From positions 27,985,792-28,049,791 of the forward strand of contig NC_072892.1 in assembly GCF_027943255.1 (NCBI RefSeq): a DNA stretch of 64,000 bases, given 5' to 3'. The notes under the pieces are model-generated. The model was not told the DNA's origin. It ran no database searches and saw only the letters and a program-made list of their open reading frames with translations. The translations under genes were made by a program, and so were the position numbers. Positions 63,241 through 64,000 of the stretch are shown piece after piece. Each line of letters begins with the position of its first letter. Position 1 is the first letter of the stretch. Origin of the DNA: Anastrepha obliqua. Taxonomy: Eukaryota; Arthropoda; Insecta; Diptera; Tephritidae.

Positions 63241-63349
63241 AAGGTTTTGTGCATGCGCGCGACGCGAATTAATTTTAATAAAGTTCTGAAAGTAATTCAT
63301 TACATACATTCATAAATGAACGTATACTTTATATGTACATAAATGATGG

Positions 63350-63435
63350 TACACCTAATTCTCTTTTTACACGATAGATACGTTCCCAAAGAATTCGTGT
63401 AAAAAAAAATTCGTGTAAAAAGAGAATTAGGTGTA
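63350..63435. repeat. Perfect 25-base inverted repeat, 36-base spacer
   Basis: TACACCTAATTCTC and the rest of the arm at 63350-63374 are exactly reversed at 63411-63435. The spacer repeats part of the arm (TTCGTGTAAAA). It may be a minimal MITE or a fold-back remnant. Confidence 0.8.
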
Positions 63436-63439
63436 TATG

Positions 63440-64000
63440 ACAATATACATACATAATATGTATGTACATGTCAATAGGAGGTATTTGCATTAAGAAAAAA
63501 AAAACGGTTTAAGATAAATCAACACTTATTTTATATTGTATGTCAATTTATAGTTTATGTATTCGACAGCATTTACATACATATGTAGGTATGTACATTT
63601 GTATATGAAAAACAATAATGCACAAGCGCAAGAACATCATCTTCCTTTCATACATATGTACATATGCATGTATGCCCAAATAACCTTGACTTATGTATGT
63701 ACACAAGTCACAGCACATCACATTCTTACAAGACAAATACACATACGCACTAGCGAGTTTCTTCCTAACAAGTGCAAAAACAATTCTGCTCTATGTATGT
63801 ATTATGTCCTAGCATATATACATACATATATACCTACTTGCCTTCTAAACTTCCTACAAAATAATTGTATTCATATGTTACTACATCCATGCACGTTCAT
63901 ACATTCATGCATACAAATATGCGCGAGCACAGCGCTCCCTTCTTGCTTCCGTGTACTTTTGTCTTTCACCAGTCGATATTCCTAATATTGTACTTACAAA
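63440..64000. repeat. CATA/TATG-rich simple repeats
   Basis: Runs of CATACATATGTA type make up much of this stretch. A 142-codon reading at 63557-63985 is a product of the repeats and is not called. No exon of the DNAJC16-like gene is recognised here. Confidence 0.6.

Noticed and set aside
63557..63985. 142-codon ORF near the right edge
   Set aside because: Made of CATA/TATG simple repeats translated as Tyr, Ile, His and Met runs.

Overview
The window is eukaryotic nuclear DNA from an insect, most likely a higher fly. The protein-coding genes are intron-rich with GT-AG splice sites, and their predicted proteins closely resemble Drosophila ones. The intergenic and intronic DNA is AT-rich and packed with decayed transposable elements. 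A tRNA-derived SINE family and a rosa-like mariner point to a tephritid fruit fly or a close relative, but this is inference from the repeats and not proof.

Five conserved genes form the backbone. (1) hyd, the fly UBR5 E3 ubiquitin ligase, runs leftward on the minus strand from 22427 to the left edge. Fifteen coding exons are visible and all junction phases agree; the catalytic end of the HECT domain lies outside the window. (2) ELOF1, a transcription elongation factor with a zinc ribbon, is on the plus strand at 24574-28038 in two exons. (3) RpL10 is on the plus strand at 31140-35436 in four exons. (4) RpL15 is on the minus strand at 37325-38322 in two exons. (5) A DNAJC16-like J-domain/thioredoxin protein is on the plus strand from 40869; six exons reach 59920 and the gene continues past the right edge. 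A possible sixth gene is hinted at by a lone signal-peptide exon at 37129-37203 (minus), just downstream of RpL15.

The genes do not form a pathway. Two are ribosomal proteins, one works with RNA polymerase II, one is an ER chaperone-like protein and one is a ubiquitin ligase. In Drosophila the ELOF1, RpL15 and DnaJ orthologues are, from memory, chromosome 3 pericentric heterochromatin genes. The cluster and its repeat-filled introns suggest a related block here.

Repeats by region: 1-2.4 kb holds a LOA-like LINE and a Tc1 remnant; the hyd introns hold a rosa-like mariner (3.4-4.2 kb), SINE fragments, a piggyBac-like MITE with TTAA duplications (19.9-20.3 kb) and a Tc1 scrap (21.1 kb). The ELOF1 intron holds an internally deleted Helitron. 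Between ELOF1 and RpL10 lie an inverted repeat pair and a mariner with recognisable ends (29.58-30.46 kb). The RpL10 introns carry a Jockey-like scrap and a 0.5-kb repeat whose twin sits in the DNAJC16-like gene. The 38.7-57.5 kb stretch contains a MADF-coding inverted-repeat element, two Harbinger-like copies, Helitron ends with a 129-bp minisatellite, a TTA-flanked DNA transposon nested inside a mariner, LINE fragments and a nearly complete Tc1 element (52.47-54.12 kb). The right end has a second minisatellite, a SINE, a dimeric satellite of about 360 bp (62.1-63.2 kb) and a perfect 25-bp inverted repeat. No CRISPR array, operon or prokaryote-type defence system is present.
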